Assembly: GCF_001517915.1 (NCBI RefSeq)
Contig: NZ_LOQI01000010.1
Coordinates: forward strand, 1 to 38,643
Direction of reading: 5' to 3'
DNA: 38,643 bases
From: Oceanivirga salmonicida
GTDB lineage: Bacteria; Fusobacteriota; Fusobacteriia; Fusobacteriales; Leptotrichiaceae
Shown here: positions 1 to 7,486 of the stretch, piece by piece
How the letters are laid out: every line of letters begins with the position of its first letter
Numbering within the stretch: position 1 is the stretch's first letter
Notes under the pieces: model-generated
What the model was told of the DNA's origin: nothing
What the model saw: the letters and a program-made list of their open reading frames with translations, nothing else
The model's database searches: none
Translations under genes and position numbers: made by a program

Positions 1-118
1 TTTTTCAATTTATTTTTTTTCCTTGTTTTGTTTCACCATTTTGTCTTTTGCTTCTTAACATCTTGTTTGCTTTTTTTATCTCTCATTGTCCTTCAACCTT
101 ACTCGGTTGACAAGGTAT

Positions 119-147
119 ATACTAACAAATTTTTTAGACTTTGTCAA
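119..147 (-). promoter_or_regulatory. Possible promoter reading toward the window start
   Basis: On the - strand TTGACA (142-147) is followed after 17 bases by TAGTAT (119-124). The -35 box is perfect and the -10 box is 4/6. The predicted transcript would begin near 112, run through a 6-bp hairpin and leave the window. No protein gene is clear behind it, so this may serve a small RNA or a gene beyond the edge. Confidence 0.4.
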
Positions 148-382
148 TTACTTTTGGCAATTTTTTTTAAAAATTTTTAAAATTTTTTTTTACTATATTG
201 AGACAATATCACAAAACCGTTATTTTTATTATGTTGCTAACCATTTTCTAATAATTCAAAAGTTTTTATTTTTTTTGTTTCTACTATACATATTAATATA
301 TAATTTATTTTATGTTATATTTTTTTAATCAAACTCACTTTATTTATATTCTTAAATATGAAAAAAATTCATATATTTACTT

Positions 383-411
383 TTGGAAATCCCCTATTTA
401 TGTTGTATAAT
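383..411 (+). promoter_or_regulatory. Promoter of the YcxB-like gene
   Basis: TTGGAA (383-388), 17 bases, TATAAT (406-411), sigma-70/SigA type. It lies 40 bases before the ATG at 452, with AAGGGG (436-441) as ribosome-binding site. Confidence 0.6.
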
Positions 412-451
412 ATATTAATATTTAAATAAAAAATTAAGGGGTTGTTTATTT

Positions 452-991
452 ATGGAATTTAAATTTGTAGTTACCGAAAAAGATTTTGTTGATTTTAATG
501 TATTTTATGCTCAAAATTTTAAATTTGCCCAAAAGCAAAAAAAAATTTTTAGGTTTATTTTTGCTTTACTACCAGTATTAGTTATCTTAATCTTTTTACC
601 TATTGAAAGTATATTTTCAAATATATACCTTTCTACTTTTTTTATTGCACTTTCTTTAATATTATCAATATCAATATTTCGTTTTTATCCTAAATTTGAT
701 AATTCGGCAATAGAAAGTGCTATATACAAAATTCTTAAAGAAAGAAAACACGATTTTCCATTTGAAATGACTATCTCATTTGAAGATGATAAAATTATTT
801 CAACCAAAAAATTTGAAAATGCTTCTATGGGTTATGAAGGAATTAAGAGTTTAGAAATGTCAGATGAAGCAATTTATGTTTTCACTGCACCAGCAAATGC
901 TTTTATATTACCTATGCACATTTTCACTTCTGATGATGAAAAGCAAGAATTAATAGATTTTATAAATTCAAAACTAAAAAAGGCCAACTGA
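452..991 (+). CDS. YcxB-like membrane-anchored protein
   Basis: This protein of 179 residues has two adjacent hydrophobic segments (about residues 33-51 and 57-79), which should form a hairpin in the cytoplasmic membrane. A soluble C-terminal domain of about 90 residues follows. That domain, with the stretch around IYVFTAPANAFILP near the end followed by a charged helix, resembles the YcxB-like C-terminal domain of Firmicutes and Fusobacteria. The family has no established function. The start is supported by AAGGGG about 10 bases upstream and by a promoter at 383-411. It is a single-gene unit, closed by a hairpin terminator shared with the convergent gene. Family assignment is by resemblance only. 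Confidence 0.7.
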   Translation: MEFKFVVTEKDFVDFNVFYAQNFKFAQKQKKIFRFIFALLPVLVILIFLPIESIFSNIYLSTFFIALSLILSISIFRFYPKFDNSAIESAIYKILKERKHDFPFEMTISFEDDKIISTKKFENASMGYEGIKSLEMSDEAIYVFTAPANAFILPMHIFTSDDEKQELIDFINSKLKKAN

Positions 992-1005
992 ACTAGCCTT
1001 TTTTT
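976..1005. terminator. Bidirectional terminator
   Basis: Nine-base-pair stem AAAAAAGGC (976-984) / GCCTTTTTT (996-1004) with an 11-base loop. A-runs on one side and T-runs on the other let it stop both the + strand YcxB-like gene and the - strand gene that ends at 1007. Confidence 0.8.
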
Positions 1006-1006
1006 A

Positions 1007-1489
1007 TTATAATATTTTACCTTTATTGATTATATCATTTATATCTTTTTCAAACTCATATCCTTCATATATTAAATATTGATTTGTTTCAATCAAATAA
1101 TATAAAGTATAAATTTTCTCATAATCTATTCTTATATTTATTTTTTTAGGTTCTGTTTGTTTATCGCCTATTTTAGCATAAACAACTATTTCATTACTTC
1201 CTGGTCCAATATAAATAGCTGAACTTCCACTATATATAAATTCTGTTACTTTTTCTCCATAAACTTCTTTAACTACAATTTTATCTGCAAAACTTTTATT
1301 ATGTATGTTTTGTTTTTCTAAAATCAAAATTGAAGCCCATTCTACTTTTTTATTTTCTGCTTTTCTTTTTTTTAAATATTCAAATATTAAAGTTGCTACT
1401 ATCCCTAAGACAATTAAAGCTAATGTATTTAAATAACCAAATTTTTCAACAGAACTAAATATTCTTCTAAGTATAATTATTTTCATCAT
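1007..1489 (-). CDS. Hypothetical protein with one N-terminal membrane anchor
   Basis: I do not recognise this protein of 160 residues. A hydrophobic segment at about residues 18-37 is followed by a Lys/Arg-rich stretch (about 40-47), so the bulk of the protein should lie in the cytoplasm. The rest is a mixed strand/helix domain rich in Lys, Glu and Tyr with no evident catalytic motif. The start is one of two adjacent ATG codons behind AAGGAG at about 10 bases. A -35/-10-like pair, TTGACG and GACAAT with 16-base spacing, lies at 1532-1559. It converges on the YcxB-like gene and shares its terminator. Confidence 0.6.
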   Translation of the reverse strand: MMKIIILRRIFSSVEKFGYLNTLALIVLGIVATLIFEYLKKRKAENKKVEWASILILEKQNIHNKSFADKIVVKEVYGEKVTEFIYSGSSAIYIGPGSNEIVVYAKIGDKQTEPKKINIRIDYEKIYTLYYLIETNQYLIYEGYEFEKDINDIINKGKIL

Positions 1490-1743
1490 TTTATATCAAC
1501 TCCTTGTAAATTTATAATAAATTTATAATTTATTGTCTATTTTCCCTTATTAACGTCAAAATCAAATAGTCTTTAGATATGACTATAAATATAACTAAAT
1601 AGTAGTATAAACTAAATGATAAAAAATGACAATACAAAATTTTAAAAACGGTACAAAAAATTACACATATACAGAACAAAAAACAAAAGAATTTTTGTGA
1701 ACAGTACATGTAAAAATTTAATTTACAAGTCAAAATTATATGA

Positions 1744-1773
1744 TTGAATTTTTTAGTCAAAAAATGTTATAAT
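1744..1773 (+). promoter_or_regulatory. Promoter of the glmU operon
   Basis: TTGAAT (1744-1749), 18 bases, TATAAT (1768-1773), with a TG one base before the -10 box (extended -10). AGGAGG at 1789-1794 then leads to the glmU ATG. Confidence 0.75.
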
Positions 1774-1799
1774 TAACTTGAAATAGTTAGGAGGTTTTA

Positions 1800-3122
1800 A
1801 TGCTATCAATTATACTTGCGGCAGGCAAGGGAACTAGAATGAATTCTAATATCCCGAAAGTTCTGCATAAAGTTAATGGAAAACCTATGCTACAAAAAGT
1901 TTTAGAAAATACTTCATATTTTGGAGAAACTTTATTAGTATTAGGTCATAAAAAAGAAGAAATTATTTCTTCATTTCCAAATAACAATTATATTTATCAA
2001 GAAAAACAACTAGGTACAGGACATGCTGTCCTTATTTCAAAAAATGAAATAGCCAAACACGATGATGTCCTTATATGCTACGGAGATGGTCCTTTATTAT
2101 CAAAAGAAACTATTTCTAATATGGTTGATAAATTTAATAAGGAGAATTTAAATTCTATTATGTTAACCTGCATGGTAGATAATCCTACTGGATATGGAAG
2201 AATTATTAAAAAAGATGAGTATGTTGTAGACATAGTTGAAGAAAAAGAAGCAACTATTGAAGAACAAAAAATAAATGAAATAAATGTAGGTGTTTATTTA
2301 TTTAAATCTCATGCCTTATTATCAGTTTTAGATAAATTAAATAATAATAATTCAAAAGGAGAATACTATTTAACCGATATAATTAAACTATTAAATAATA
2401 ATGGTTATACGACTAAAAGTATTTTATTAAAAGATAAAAATGAAATGATAGGTGTTAACTCTAAAAAAGAATTAGCCCTTGCTTCAAACATACTAAGATT
2501 AAAAAAATTAGATGAATTAATGGACAATGGCATTATAATAATAGATCCTAATACTACTTATATAGAAGATGAAGTGATTATAGGAAAAGATACTATTATT
2601 TACCCAAATACTATAATACAAGGAAATACTAAAATAGGTGAAAACTGTATTATATATTCTTCTAGAATTGAAGAAAGTACAATAGCAAATAATGTTAAAA
2701 TTGATAATAGTGTAATTGAATTCTCTAATGTAGAAAATTTTGTTACTATAGGTCCCTATGCTCATCTTAGAAAAGGAACTAATTTAAAACAAAATGTTCA
2801 TATAGGAAATTTTGTTGAAATTAAAAATTCTACTTTACATGAAAATGTAAAAAGTGGACACTTAACATATATAGGTGATAGCGAAATTGGTTCTAATACT
2901 AATATAGGTGCTGGAACTGTAACTTGTAATTATGACGGAAAAAATAAGCATAAGACTACTATAGATAAAGATTGTTTCATAGGAAGTAATACTATATTAG
3001 TCGCTCCAATTAATATAGGTAAAAATGTATTAACTGCTGCTGGTAGTGTTTTAACAAAAAATGTCGAAGATAACAAACTAGCATTTGGAAGAGCAAAACA
3101 AGTTGTAATAAATAAAAAATAG
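1800..3122 (+). CDS. glmU: Bifunctional GlmU: GlcNAc-1-P uridyltransferase / GlcN-1-P acetyltransferase
   Basis: GlmU makes UDP-GlcNAc, the precursor of peptidoglycan, by acetylating glucosamine-1-phosphate and then transferring UMP from UTP. The N-terminal half is a nucleotidyltransferase: LAAGKGTRM at residues 6-14 and the KVLHKVNGKPM stretch that follows bind the nucleotide, and GTGHA and YGDGP follow. From about residue 245 the protein becomes a left-handed beta-helix of hexapeptide repeats (I-G-E-N and similar). The acetyltransferase segments around GPYAHLRKGT and NYDGKNKHKT are intact. At 440 residues it is slightly short of the usual 450-460, mainly at the C-terminus. The ATG is set by AGGAGG five bases upstream. 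It is first in an operon with prs and tsaC. Confidence 0.97.
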   Translation: MLSIILAAGKGTRMNSNIPKVLHKVNGKPMLQKVLENTSYFGETLLVLGHKKEEIISSFPNNNYIYQEKQLGTGHAVLISKNEIAKHDDVLICYGDGPLLSKETISNMVDKFNKENLNSIMLTCMVDNPTGYGRIIKKDEYVVDIVEEKEATIEEQKINEINVGVYLFKSHALLSVLDKLNNNNSKGEYYLTDIIKLLNNNGYTTKSILLKDKNEMIGVNSKKELALASNILRLKKLDELMDNGIIIIDPNTTYIEDEVIIGKDTIIYPNTIIQGNTKIGENCIIYSSRIEESTIANNVKIDNSVIEFSNVENFVTIGPYAHLRKGTNLKQNVHIGNFVEIKNSTLHENVKSGHLTYIGDSEIGSNTNIGAGTVTCNYDGKNKHKTTIDKDCFIGSNTILVAPINIGKNVLTAAGSVLTKNVEDNKLAFGRAKQVVINKK

Positions 3123-3137
3123 AAAGTGAGTATGGAA

Positions 3138-4118
3138 ATGTCTAAGAAACAAAAAGTTAAAATTTTTGCAGGTAGTTCAAGTATTAAACTTGCAACTAAA
3201 ATTTCTGAAAAATTGGGAATACCTTTAAGCGATAGAAAAATTATACATTTTGCTGATGGGGAAACCTTTGTTAAAGCCAATTCTACTGTTAGAGGGTGTA
3301 AAGTATTTGTTATTCAATCAACTTCTAATCCAGTAAATGAAAGTATAATGGAGTTATTAGTATTCATAGATTCTCTTAAAAGAGCTTCTGCAAAAGAAAT
3401 AGTAGCCGTTATACCTTATTATGGTTATGCTAGACAAGATAGAAAGGCTCATCCACGTGAACCTATTACTGCTAAATTGGTAGCAAATTTATTAACTGCT
3501 GCTGGTGCTAGTAGAATAGTAACTATGGATTTACACGCAAGACAAATACAAGGATTTTTTGATATTCCAGTTGACCATATGGAAGCTTTACCAATATTTG
3601 CTAAATATTTTTTAACTCAAGGATTTACTTCAAAAGATACAGTAGTAGTGTCTCCTGATATAGGTGGAGTTAAAAGAGCAAGAGGTCTTGCAAGTTGGTT
3701 ACATGCTCCACTAGCAATAATAGATAAAAGAAGACCTAAGGCAAATGTATCAGAGGTTATGCATTTAATTGGAGATGTAGAAGGTAAAAATGCAATACTA
3801 ATAGATGATATAATAGATACTGCTGGAACTATATGTAATGCTGCTGATGCTCTTCGTAAATTTGGTGCTAAGGAAGTATATGCTTGTGCAACACACCCTG
3901 TGTTCTCAGGACCTGCTGTTGAAAGACTTAAAAATTCAAGTTTTACTAACATAATTGTTACAGACTGTATTGAATTAAAACCAGAACAAATTTTTGAAAA
4001 ATTAAAAATAGTTTCTACTAGTTCAATGTTCTCTGAAACAATTAAGAGAATTTTTTCAAATGAGGCAATAAGTAATTTATTTGCTCTTCCAGAAGAAATT
4101 GAAGAACATGAAAAATAA
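3138..4118 (+). CDS. prs: Ribose-phosphate pyrophosphokinase
   Basis: Prs makes PRPP from ribose-5-phosphate and ATP for purine, pyrimidine, His and Trp synthesis, in the cytoplasm. Family hallmarks are all present: KIFAGSSS near the start, the YGYARQDRK catalytic-loop region, DLHARQIQGFF, and the PRPP-binding loop ILIDDIIDTAGTI. In-frame starts at 3126 (GTG), 3132 and 3138 (ATG) are possible. I chose 3138 because GTGAG lies seven bases before it, the same arrangement seen at selB in this window. This gives 326 residues, close to the usual 310-320. It begins 15 bases after glmU, and its 3' end overlaps tsaC by 11 bases, so the genes are co-transcribed. Confidence 0.95.
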   Translation: MSKKQKVKIFAGSSSIKLATKISEKLGIPLSDRKIIHFADGETFVKANSTVRGCKVFVIQSTSNPVNESIMELLVFIDSLKRASAKEIVAVIPYYGYARQDRKAHPREPITAKLVANLLTAAGASRIVTMDLHARQIQGFFDIPVDHMEALPIFAKYFLTQGFTSKDTVVVSPDIGGVKRARGLASWLHAPLAIIDKRRPKANVSEVMHLIGDVEGKNAILIDDIIDTAGTICNAADALRKFGAKEVYACATHPVFSGPAVERLKNSSFTNIIVTDCIELKPEQIFEKLKIVSTSSMFSETIKRIFSNEAISNLFALPEEIEEHEK

Positions 4119-4701
4119 GGAAATACAAGCTATTTTAAATGGTGAAGCAGTAATATTTCCAACTGATACAGTATATGGTCTAGGTGCGATACCAAAACAT
4201 GATGCTATTAAAAATTTATATAAAATTAAAAATCGTGATGAAAACAAAAAAATTATAGCACTAGTATCTAGTGTAGATAAAATAAAAGAAATAACTGATG
4301 AAATTGATTATAATGTAGTTTCTAAATTTATGCCTGGTCCACTTACAATAGTTTGTAAGTCTAATAATAAATTTAAGGACTTAGTGGGAGAAACTATAGG
4401 TATTAGAATACCAAATAATAAATTTGCATTACAACTTATAAATAGTGTCGGTGGAATACTTATGACAACTAGTGCCAATATTTCAGGAGAAAAATCACCT
4501 GTTGATTTTGCAGATATTCCAATTGAACTATTATCAAAAGTTTGTTGCTACTTCAAAGCAAATCAAACTTTATCAGGTATACCTTCAACCATAGTTTCAT
4601 ACTTAAATAGTAAGTATACATTACTAAGAGAAGGACAAATAAAATTTGAAGACATATTAAAAATAGGAGGTATAGACATTGAGAATGACAAATCCAAATA
4701 G
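4108..4701 (+). CDS. tsaC: Threonylcarbamoyl-AMP synthase (Sua5/YrdC/YciO family)
   Basis: TsaC makes threonylcarbamoyl-AMP from threonine, bicarbonate and ATP, the first step of t6A37 modification of ANN-decoding tRNAs. The YrdC fold is clear: FPTDTVYGLG near the start, KIKNRDENKK, the PGPLTIV segment, IGIRIPN and TTSANISGE. The protein has 197 residues, the short TsaC form without the Sua5 C-terminal domain. An in-frame TTG at 4081 lies deeper inside prs, but the ATG at 4108 puts the conserved core at its normal distance from the N-terminus and leaves only an 11-base overlap. It continues the glmU-prs operon and overlaps the next gene. Confidence 0.93.
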   Translation: MKNKEIQAILNGEAVIFPTDTVYGLGAIPKHDAIKNLYKIKNRDENKKIIALVSSVDKIKEITDEIDYNVVSKFMPGPLTIVCKSNNKFKDLVGETIGIRIPNNKFALQLINSVGGILMTTSANISGEKSPVDFADIPIELLSKVCCYFKANQTLSGIPSTIVSYLNSKYTLLREGQIKFEDILKIGGIDIENDKSK

Positions 4702-5143
4702 TATAACTGATATGGAAATGTTTAACATTAAAAATCAGGCTAAACTAACTCAAACATTACAAAAACTTGGTAGAGGGAGAAGAAAACTAGAAATATATTT
4801 ATCTAAATCTTCACAAAAATATATAGAACAAGTTATGGTTGAATTAAAAAAGCAAATGGTAGAATACGAAAAACAATTACCAAATATATATGATTTCTTT
4901 AATTATATTATAAAACAAGTTCATGTTGAAAAAAAACAAAGAAGAGAAAAATTTAAAAAAATTGCTCTATCTTATGAAGAACAAGATTTTTTAGTTATGC
5001 AAATAAAAGGAACTATAAAAGAAATTATTAAACAAAGAAAAAATTTAAAATGGTATCAATTCATTAAAAAATTAGCGTTTTCTTCTGTTAGAAAACAAAA
5101 TGAGTTATTATTAGAAGAAGTGTTAAATAAATTGAAAAAATAA
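4679..5143 (+). CDS. Hypothetical Lys-rich helical protein, probable TTG start
   Basis: This protein of 154 residues has no family I can name. It is almost entirely helical and strongly basic, with heptad-like patterns (about residues 20-70 and 85-125) suggesting a coiled coil, and it has no membrane segment. AGGAGG (4665-4670) is eight bases before a TTG at 4679, the preferred distance, while the first ATG (4685) is 14 bases away. I therefore favour the TTG start. The gene overlaps tsaC by 23 bases and closes the glmU operon. Its basic helices could bind RNA or ribosomes, but that is only a guess. Confidence 0.7.
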   Translation: MRMTNPNSITDMEMFNIKNQAKLTQTLQKLGRGRRKLEIYLSKSSQKYIEQVMVELKKQMVEYEKQLPNIYDFFNYIIKQVHVEKKQRREKFKKIALSYEEQDFLVMQIKGTIKEIIKQRKNLKWYQFIKKLAFSSVRKQNELLLEEVLNKLKK

Positions 5144-5146
5144 TAG

Positions 5147-5191
5147 AAAAAATAGGCGAAAAATAGAACATATTCTAAAGCCTATTTTTTT
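5147..5191 (+). terminator. Terminator of the glmU operon
   Basis: An 11-bp outer stem, AAAAAATAGGC (5147-5157) with GCCTATTTTTT (5180-5190), encloses a second small hairpin tagaa-cata-ttcta (5164-5177). A T-run follows the outer stem. Confidence 0.85.
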
Positions 5192-5221
5192 CTATGTATT
5201 CTATTAATTTACTTAAAGTAC

Positions 5222-5246
5222 AAAAAAATAGGTTTTTCACCTATTT
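5222..5246 (-). terminator. Terminator of the ATPase/TOPRIM cassette
   Basis: On the - strand AAATAGGT-gaaaa-ACCTATTT (5246 to 5226) is followed by a run of T. It lies just after the stop codon of the TOPRIM-like gene at 5249. Confidence 0.8.
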
Positions 5247-5248
5247 CC

Positions 5249-5896
5249 TTATATTAATTTTAATTCTTCTAGTAAATTATTCATGTTTGAAGTTCTTATT
5301 TCATATTCATTAATATTTTTATATGATTTTTCATAATTATCAAATATCTTAAACTCTTTTGTAAATTTGCATATATATTTTTCAAAATTTTCCAAGCATA
5401 AATCAGAAAATTTTTTTGATATTTTCTTTTTTTCTTCATCACTAAAATCTTTATCTTGATCTACTAAAACATGTTCTAAATTTTTAGACATAAATACAAC
5501 TTTAAAAGGAATTTTACTACCATTTAATTCAACATATTTTTTATTAAATAAAATATTTAAACAATCTTTTTTATTTTTATGATGATTTTCTTGTCTAGTA
5601 AAACAATAATCAGTATCAGTTACATATATTATTTTGGTTATATATTTTGCTTTAAGACCATATGCTTTTTCAGAAATTATAAATTTACTACATAATTTCT
5701 TAAATTCTCCATTTATATTACTGGTATTTACTTCAAATTTATTAGTCCCGTCTAAATATTTAGTCAATATGTCGCCATACAAAACCTTTGTCTTTGTCTT
5801 ATATTTTTTTTCACTTATAACATTTTCAATTGGAACTACTAATGCTTCCTCATCACTACTACCTTCAACAATAAAAAGTATAAATTCCATAGCCAT
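5249..5896 (-). CDS. Small TOPRIM-like protein, partner of the upstream ATPase
   Basis: The protein has 215 residues. It opens with a strand and FIVEGSSDEEAL (about residues 8-19), which supplies the acidic residue E11, and carries a DxD pair in YVTDTDYC (D94, D96). Glu followed by DxD at the end of a strand is the layout of TOPRIM metal-binding sites in OLD, RloB, AbiLii and PARIS AriB type proteins. The C-terminal half is charged and helical. It starts one base after the ATPase stop codon, with AAGGGAT as ribosome-binding site, so the two are translationally coupled. A nuclease or RNA-targeting effector switched on by the ATPase is the likeliest role. I infer this from motifs and pairing; the exact family is uncertain. 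Confidence 0.65.
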   Translation of the reverse strand: MAMEFILFIVEGSSDEEALVVPIENVISEKKYKTKTKVLYGDILTKYLDGTNKFEVNTSNINGEFKKLCSKFIISEKAYGLKAKYITKIIYVTDTDYCFTRQENHHKNKKDCLNILFNKKYVELNGSKIPFKVVFMSKNLEHVLVDQDKDFSDEEKKKISKKFSDLCLENFEKYICKFTKEFKIFDNYEKSYKNINEYEIRTSNMNNLLEELKLI

Positions 5897-5897
5897 A

Positions 5898-7238
5898 TTA
5901 ATCCCTTAACTCTCTTATTATCTTTTTTAATAATAATTCTTTAATGTTAAATGGAGAAATATTTTCTTCTGTTCCTAAATATTGCGATTTTATATATCTT
6001 AATCTTAAATTAGTTGTAGGAGAAATTTTACCTTTAAAATATACATAATTTACTAAACCATCTTCTTCATTAGCAAGTATTATTGAATTTTTCTCTAATT
6101 TTTCCATCGGAAACAGATTATGTGCAGTAAAAATCATTTGCCCTACAATTTCATCTTTTAACATTTCTAATATATATGATAGTAAATATTCAAAAATATG
6201 TACATCTAATTCATCAACTAATAATATTCCTTTTTTATTTTTTAAAACATAAATTAATGATGATAACATTCTAAATAGTTTTATAGTTCCAGTAGATTCA
6301 TTATAAATACCTATTTTTTGATTATTTCTTATTACAAAAATTTCTATTGAATAGTAATTTACTCCATCTTCATTACTTATCATTTTAGAATCTAATTGAA
6401 TAGAAGCACCCTTAGTGAATAATGGAAACAATTTATTTATATCTTTTATAGTTGCACTTATTAAATTAAAATCTTTTTCACTGTATTTATTGTTAATAGA
6501 ATTTTTATTTGCAATAGGTATAGTCCCAAAAATATCATACGAATTTATAGATAGCGGTATTAATAACTCTAAATTAGTTAAAGCCTGTTCTTTTAAACCA
6601 ATTATTCTTATGTTTTTTAAAACACTGAAAATATTTTTCCAATGTTTATTTAACTCATTATATTTATCACTTTCTATTTTATATTTGCTAGAACAAACCA
6701 AATTAGTATAACTATTCAAATCATTAAATTTAGATATTAATGTCTGAATTTTTATACCACTTAAATCTAATATTTCTTTTTGAATTTCATCAAAACAATC
6801 TGATTTATATCTAAATAAAAATACTTTTGGTTTTAACTGATTTGAATCATTTTCTATTTTTATAAGTCTTTTAAATTTCTCTCTTGCTTTTTTAGTTTTA
6901 TATAGAATTTCTTCATTAAGTACAGTAAAATCATTAAACTCATTTTTATGAATTTTTAAAATTAACAAATAAATGTATTTATCAGATTCTATTTCCAATT
7001 CTATTTCTAATGTGTCTTCGCCTATCTTAAAACTCTCTATTAATTTTTCCTTTAATTCATCTTTTTTTACTTGCGGAAATGGAATTGATAAAAAATAATT
7101 TTTTATAATTTCTACAACTTCAATTACAGACGTCTTCCCTGAGCCATTTGGACCATATATTCCACTTATATTTTTTTTAAACTCTATTTCTGTATTTGAT
7201 ATATTTTTATAGTTTTTAATATTAAGCCTATTTATCAT
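5898..7238 (-). CDS. AAA/OLD-like ATPase of a two-gene defence-type cassette
   Basis: A 446-residue ATPase of the ABC/SMC-related AAA type found in OLD, RloA and AbiLi proteins. The N-terminus reads as a RecF-like strand (INRLNIKNYKNI), then Walker A GPNGSGKT at 29-36. A long insert follows (about 60-300). The C-terminal half has a signature-like STGTIKLF (315-322), Walker B GILLVDELD (337-345) and a switch His in TAHN (H373). The ATG at 7238 is set by AGGAGG eight bases upstream; reading from the TTG at 7271 would absorb the promoter's -10 box and is rejected. It forms an operon with the TOPRIM-like gene, is flanked by housekeeping genes on the other strand, and has its own promoter and terminator, as expected of a portable cassette. 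Phage defence is inferred. Confidence 0.75.
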   Translation of the reverse strand: MINRLNIKNYKNISNTEIEFKKNISGIYGPNGSGKTSVIEVVEIIKNYFLSIPFPQVKKDELKEKLIESFKIGEDTLEIELEIESDKYIYLLILKIHKNEFNDFTVLNEEILYKTKKAREKFKRLIKIENDSNQLKPKVFLFRYKSDCFDEIQKEILDLSGIKIQTLISKFNDLNSYTNLVCSSKYKIESDKYNELNKHWKNIFSVLKNIRIIGLKEQALTNLELLIPLSINSYDIFGTIPIANKNSINNKYSEKDFNLISATIKDINKLFPLFTKGASIQLDSKMISNEDGVNYYSIEIFVIRNNQKIGIYNESTGTIKLFRMLSSLIYVLKNKKGILLVDELDVHIFEYLLSYILEMLKDEIVGQMIFTAHNLFPMEKLEKNSIILANEEDGLVNYVYFKGKISPTTNLRLRYIKSQYLGTEENISPFNIKELLLKKIIRELRD

Positions 7239-7259
7239 ACCATAAACCTCCTTTTTAGG

Positions 7260-7288
7260 ATTATACCCCAAAAAAATAAAAATGTCAA
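7260..7288 (-). promoter_or_regulatory. Consensus promoter of the ATPase/TOPRIM cassette
   Basis: TTGACA (7283-7288 on the - strand), exactly 17 bases, TATAAT (7260-7265). Both boxes are perfect sigma-70 consensus, the best match I found in the window. The start point would be about 7253, leaving a leader of only about 15 bases. Confidence 0.85.
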
Positions 7289-7362
7289 TTTTCTTTTTTT
7301 TTATATAAAAACATACAATTTAATTTTGTGCTATCTATCTTCAAAAAAATTTAAATATTAAA

Positions 7363-7391
7363 TTGACAAATACACTTATAAATGATAGTAT
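7363..7391 (+). promoter_or_regulatory. Promoter upstream of the GspE-like gene
   Basis: TTGACA (7363-7368), 17 bases, TAGTAT (7386-7391). The start point should fall near 7398, only about 25 bases before an intrinsic terminator. Confidence 0.6.
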
Positions 7392-7423
7392 ATCAGTATG
7401 TGTCAAACACACAAAAAATAAGC

Positions 7424-7450
7424 CCCAATATTTAGTATTGGGATTTTTTT
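7424..7450 (+). terminator. Promoter-proximal intrinsic terminator (possible attenuator or small RNA end)
   Basis: CCCAATA (7424-7430), a 5-base loop, TATTGGG (7436-7442), then A and seven T. No + strand gene lies upstream for it to end. It sits between the promoter at 7363-7391 and the GspE-like ATG at 7487. A smaller GTGT/ACAC hairpin (about 7400-7412) precedes it. Either a transcript of about 50 nt ends here or the downstream operon is attenuated. Confidence 0.75.
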
Positions 7451-7486
7451 GTAAAAATCTCAACTTACTCAAAAGAAAGGCTTAAA

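Larger units (their letters stand above)
1..451. other. AT-rich gap with no convincing gene
   Basis: No gene is supported here. An 80-codon + strand reading frame at 86-328 is made almost only of Phe, Tyr, Ile and Leu, has no ribosome-binding site and looks like low-complexity chance. On the - strand there is a good promoter-like pair (119-147), then a hairpin (tcaacc/ggttga, 93-110) and a 17-codon Lys-rich frame (86 to 33) that ends at TGA. That frame has only a poorly spaced AAGGA and is not called as a gene. The last 70 bases hold the promoter of the next + strand gene. Confidence 0.6.

Noticed and set aside
86-328. 80-codon + strand frame rich in Phe/Tyr/Leu
   Set aside because: Low-complexity AT-rich composition, no ribosome-binding site, overlaps a promoter on the other strand, no recognisable family.
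1530-1760. 76-codon - strand frame between the anchored hypothetical and glmU
   Set aside because: Overlaps the glmU promoter, lacks a ribosome-binding site, and its composition is that of translated AT-rich non-coding DNA.
7239-7271. Longer start of the ATPase at a TTG
   Set aside because: The added codons include the -10 box of its own promoter, and AGGAGG is correctly placed only for the ATG at 7238.
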